From an uncultured Oscillospiraceae bacterium (GTDB lineage Bacteria > Bacillota > Clostridia > Oscillospirales > Oscillospiraceae): DNA of 9,373 nt. The DNA lies in assembly GCA_934662925.1 (NCBI GenBank), contig CAKUKL010000041.1, positions 1-9,373 on the forward strand, in the 5' to 3' direction. The notes beneath the pieces were generated by a model that saw only the letters and a program-made list of their open reading frames with translations, was not told where the DNA came from and ran no database searches. The translations under genes and the position numbers were made by a program. Positions 7,139-9,373 of this stretch are shown piece by piece; position 1 is the first letter of the stretch; the number at the start of each line of letters is the position of its first letter.

Positions 7139-8413
7139 TTATACTCCGGCCAGCGCCTGCTTCACGTCGGCAATGAGATCGTCGATATCCTCCAGACCCA
7201 CGGACAGCCGCACCAGATCCGGGGACACCCCGGCGGCGGTCAGCTCCTCGTCATTCATCTGCCGGTGGGTGGCGGAGGCGGGATGGAGCACGCAGGTCTT
7301 GGCGTCGGCCACGTGGGTGGCGATGGAGCACAGCTTCAGCCCGGCCATGAACCGCTCGGCGGCTGCCCGGCCGCCCCGGACACCGAAGGAGATGACGCCG
7401 CATGTGCCGTTGGGCATATACTTCTTCGCCCGCTCGTAGTATTTGTCGCCGGGCAGGCCGGGATACTTCACCCACGCCACGTTGGGCTCGCTCTGGAGGA
7501 ACTCGGCCATGGCCTGGGCGTTCTCGCAGTGCCGGGCCATCCGCAGGGGCAGGGTCTCCATGCCCATGCCCAGCAGCCACGCGTTCATGGGCGCGGGGGT
7601 GGAGCCGAAGTCCCGCATGAGCTGGGCCGTGGCCTTGGTGATATACGCGCCGCCCTGACCGAATTTCTTGGTATAGGTGATGCCGTGGTAGCTGTCGTCC
7701 GGGGTGGTGAGACCGGGGTACTTGTCGGCGTGGGCGTCCCAGTCGAAATTGCCGGAGTCCACGATGGCCCCGCCCACGGCGGCGGCGTGGCCGTCCAGAT
7801 ACTTGGTGGTGGAGTGGGTGACGATGTCCGCGCCCCACTCGAAGGGCCTGCAGTTGGCCGGGGTGGCGAAGGTGTTGTCCACGATGAGGGGCACGCCGTT
7901 TTCGTGGGCAACCTTGGCGAACTTCTCGATGTCCAGCACCGTCAGCGCCGGGTTGGCGATGGTTTCGCCGAATACGGCCTTGGTGTTGGGCCGGAAGGCG
8001 GCGCGCAGCTCGTCCTCGGTGCAGTCCGGGTCCACGAAGGTGAACTCGATGCCCATGCGCTTCATGGTGACGGCGAAGAGGTTATAGGTACCGCCGTAAA
8101 TGGTGGACGACGCCACCACATGGTCCCCGGCGGAGGCGATGTTGAACACTGCGAAGAAGGACGCCGCCTGCCCGGAGGACAGCAGCATGGCCGCCGTACC
8201 CCCCTCGAGTGCGCACAGCCGGGCGGCCACCGCGTCGCTGGTGGGGTTCTGGAGCCGGGTGTAGAAATAGCCGGAGGCCTCCAGATCGAAGAGCTGGCCC
8301 ATGGCCTCGCTGGTCTCGTAGCGGAAGGTGGTGGACTGGATGATGGGGATGTTCCGGGGCTCGCCGTTGCCGGGGCGGTAGCCCGCGTGGAGACAGTCGG
8401 TGTTGAACTTCAT
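7139..8413 (-). CDS. metY: O-acetylhomoserine sulfhydrylase (aminocarboxypropyltransferase)
   Basis: This 424-residue protein belongs to the Cys/Met-metabolism PLP enzymes (fold type I). It most likely converts O-acetylhomoserine and sulfide to homocysteine in methionine synthesis, in the cytoplasm. PLP lysine K204 lies in HSTTKYLDGH. Other cofactor residues are Y51 and R53 (YTRLQNPT), S80-G81-Q82, Y106 (YGGTYNL) and D179 (VDNTFATP). R402 in RLSVGLED is the expected carboxylate binder. The HPASATHRQ block (377-385) and the length of about 425 favour the OAH-sulfhydrylase group over cystathionine lyases or synthases, which are nearer 380-400. The start at 8411-8413 has AAGGAAG at 8423-8429, nine bases upstream. 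An in-frame ATG 11 codons earlier would add a poorly family-like, Arg-rich stretch. A strong promoter lies just upstream. The leader of about 58 bases is too short for a SAM riboswitch or T-box. Confidence 0.95.
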   Translation of the reverse strand: MKFNTDCLHAGYRPGNGEPRNIPIIQSTTFRYETSEAMGQLFDLEASGYFYTRLQNPTSDAVAARLCALEGGTAAMLLSSGQAASFFAVFNIASAGDHVVASSTIYGGTYNLFAVTMKRMGIEFTFVDPDCTEDELRAAFRPNTKAVFGETIANPALTVLDIEKFAKVAHENGVPLIVDNTFATPANCRPFEWGADIVTHSTTKYLDGHAAAVGGAIVDSGNFDWDAHADKYPGLTTPDDSYHGITYTKKFGQGGAYITKATAQLMRDFGSTPAPMNAWLLGMGMETLPLRMARHCENAQAMAEFLQSEPNVAWVKYPGLPGDKYYERAKKYMPNGTCGVISFGVRGGRAAAERFMAGLKLCSIATHVADAKTCVLHPASATHRQMNDEELTAAGVSPDLVRLSVGLEDIDDLIADVKQALAGV

Positions 8414-8422
8414 TCGTATACG

Positions 8423-8429
8423 CTTCCTT
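8423..8429 (-). promoter_or_regulatory. Ribosome binding site of metY
   Basis: The minus strand reads AAGGAAG, nine bases before the ATG at 8411-8413. It supports that codon over the in-frame ATG at 8444-8446. Confidence 0.75.
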
Positions 8430-8477
8430 TCGGGCGGACGCTCCACCCCTCGAATCTAAAAAACACGTCGTTGTGCT

Positions 8478-8506
8478 ATTTTATATGGTCATGCCGGAGC
8501 TGTCAA
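8478..8506 (-). promoter_or_regulatory. Sigma-A promoter of metY
   Basis: On the minus strand TTGACA (8501-8506, perfect -35) and TAAAAT (8478-8483) are separated by exactly 17 bases. Initiation is expected near 8471. The -35 overlaps the stop codon of the upstream GerMN gene (8503-8505). The near-consensus match suggests strong basal expression. No operator palindrome was obvious around it. Confidence 0.88.
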
Positions 8507-9373
8507 TCATTTCCGACCAATCCGAAATCCGGCTCCAGCGGCCCGGGCAGCTCCACCGCCCCGTAGGCGGTAAGATCCTCCCCTTCCACCTGAAACCGCA
8601 CCGCGTCCACCGATTCCAGATTGCCCAGCGTGTTCACGATGGAGTAGATGAGCAGGGTCTGACCCTCTTCACCCTCCGGCATACCCTCCAGCAGCTCTCT
8701 GGAGAAATTGAGGACGCACACGCCGTCCTCCACCTTGGCGGAGATGAGCTGGGTCCCCTCCGGGATGACGGAGGTCAGCTCCTCTTCCTGTGGCCCGGAC
8801 AGCAGCGCCCGGGTGACCACGTCGGCAAACACGTCGTCCTCCGTCACCTGAAATACCCGGGTCTCAAAACCAAGGCCCCGGCCCGCGGCCCGGGGAAAGT
8901 ACAGCACGGCGGATTTTTCCACCGGCCGCTCCTCCGCGCCGGACAGCACCACCTGCCCCGGCTCCAGCTCCTGCCGGTAGCGGTAACTCAGCTGCCGCCC
9001 GCTGACGGTGACGGACACCCGCTCCACCCCGGGGATCTGGCTGAGGGTCATGGTGATGCAGTAGTCGGCCAGCGTCAGCCGGATGCCCGCAAGGCTGCCG
9101 TAATCGTCGGACAGGTCCACCCACAGAAGGCCGTCGGCGTCCAGCTTCCAGCCCAGCAGGCGGGTGCCCGCCGGGAAGGGGGACGTCAGGCCGCTGTCCC
9201 GGTCCGGCCCGGCCAGCAGGGCGTTCATCATGGCCTCCACCGACATGGTCCCGCCGTAGGAAACGGTATCCATGGCGCTGTAGGAGGAATTCTCCCAGTC
9301 GGACAGGTCGCCGGTGAACCACAGCACCGGCCCCTCCTCCTGTCCGGGGGCGGCGGCGCAGCCGGACAGGGCC
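8503..9373 (-). CDS. Lipoprotein with two GerMN domains (5' end outside window)
   Basis: Of this protein 289 residues are visible, and the reading frame stays open to the right edge. The first visible residues are ALSGC: L-S-G-C is a lipobox, with the lipidated cysteine at 9358-9360, so only most of the signal peptide is missing. Two GerMN domains follow. The first spans about visible residues 16-126 (NALLAGPDRDSGLTSPFPAGTRLL, then WVDLSDDY). The second spans about 155-265 (RALLSGPQEEELTSVIPEGTQLI, then VLNFSRELL). Each has the LLxGP, PxGT and V-D/N-(L/F)-S signatures. GerMN takes its name from Bacillus GerM, a spore-envelope and germination lipoprotein. The molecular role is poorly defined, so a function in the envelope or sporulation is only suggested. 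A GTG at 9325-9327 is not the start, because coding continues upstream through the lipobox. No convincing terminator follows the stop codon. Confidence 0.9.
   Translation of the reverse strand, partial: ALSGCAAAPGQEEGPVLWFTGDLSDWENSSYSAMDTVSYGGTMSVEAMMNALLAGPDRDSGLTSPFPAGTRLLGWKLDADGLLWVDLSDDYGSLAGIRLTLADYCITMTLSQIPGVERVSVTVSGRQLSYRYRQELEPGQVVLSGAEERPVEKSAVLYFPRAAGRGLGFETRVFQVTEDDVFADVVTRALLSGPQEEELTSVIPEGTQLISAKVEDGVCVLNFSRELLEGMPEGEEGQTLLIYSIVNTLGNLESVDAVRFQVEGEDLTAYGAVELPGPLEPDFGLVGND

Noticed and set aside
8461..8475. A T run after a short GC stretch on the minus strand that might terminate the GerMN transcript
   Set aside because: The possible stem is only three or four base pairs and lies just inside the start of the metY transcript, so it cannot be a credible terminator.
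5834..8566. A plus-strand open frame of about 910 codons opposite the regulator and metY
   Set aside because: It spans two well-recognised genes and their spacer on the other strand, and its composition (His, Gly, Val, Gln, Pro) is typical of antisense frames in GC-rich genomes.

Overview
The window looks like a chromosomal stretch from a GC-rich, low-AT anaerobic Firmicute. The best guess is Oscillospiraceae (the Flavonifractor, Lawsonibacter or Pseudoflavonifractor neighbourhood). This is inferred from the very high third-position GC, strong GGAGG-type ribosome binding sites, sigma-A promoters, a C-terminal SLH-anchored surface protein and a GerMN lipoprotein. The genus cannot be fixed from the sequence alone. 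All six genes lie on the minus strand, so transcription runs from high to low coordinates. The long open frames on the plus strand are codon-bias shadows.

In the direction of transcription, the right edge holds the 3' part of a lipoprotein with two GerMN domains (8503-9373). Its lipobox is visible at the edge. A near-consensus promoter overlaps its stop codon and drives metY, an O-acetylhomoserine sulfhydrylase (7139-8413). A PucR/CdaR-type transcriptional regulator (5789-7096) follows 42 bases later, probably in the same transcript, and ends at a long GC-rich hairpin terminator. Next is an AT-rich control region with two copies of a 12-13 base direct repeat and a strong sigma-A promoter. It drives a monocistronic 862-residue secreted surface protein (2933-5521) with a signal peptide, a Gly/Pro-rich segment, a beta-helix-like body and three C-terminal SLH repeats. 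This gene ends at its own rho-independent terminator.

The left part holds glycogen genes: glgB, the branching enzyme (676-2619), followed after 77 bases by the first 199 codons of glgP, glycogen phosphorylase, which is cut off by the window edge. GlgB creates alpha-1,6 branches and GlgP shortens outer alpha-1,4 chains to glucose-1-phosphate, so the pair couples glycogen structure and mobilisation. A long GC-rich leader with a hairpin and only a weak candidate -10 lies ahead of glgB.

No mobile element, CRISPR array, tRNA, rRNA or phage gene was seen. The least ordinary part is the surface-protein locus with its repeat-containing control region. The metY-PucR pairing is second. I did not find convincing evidence of a wholly new system.
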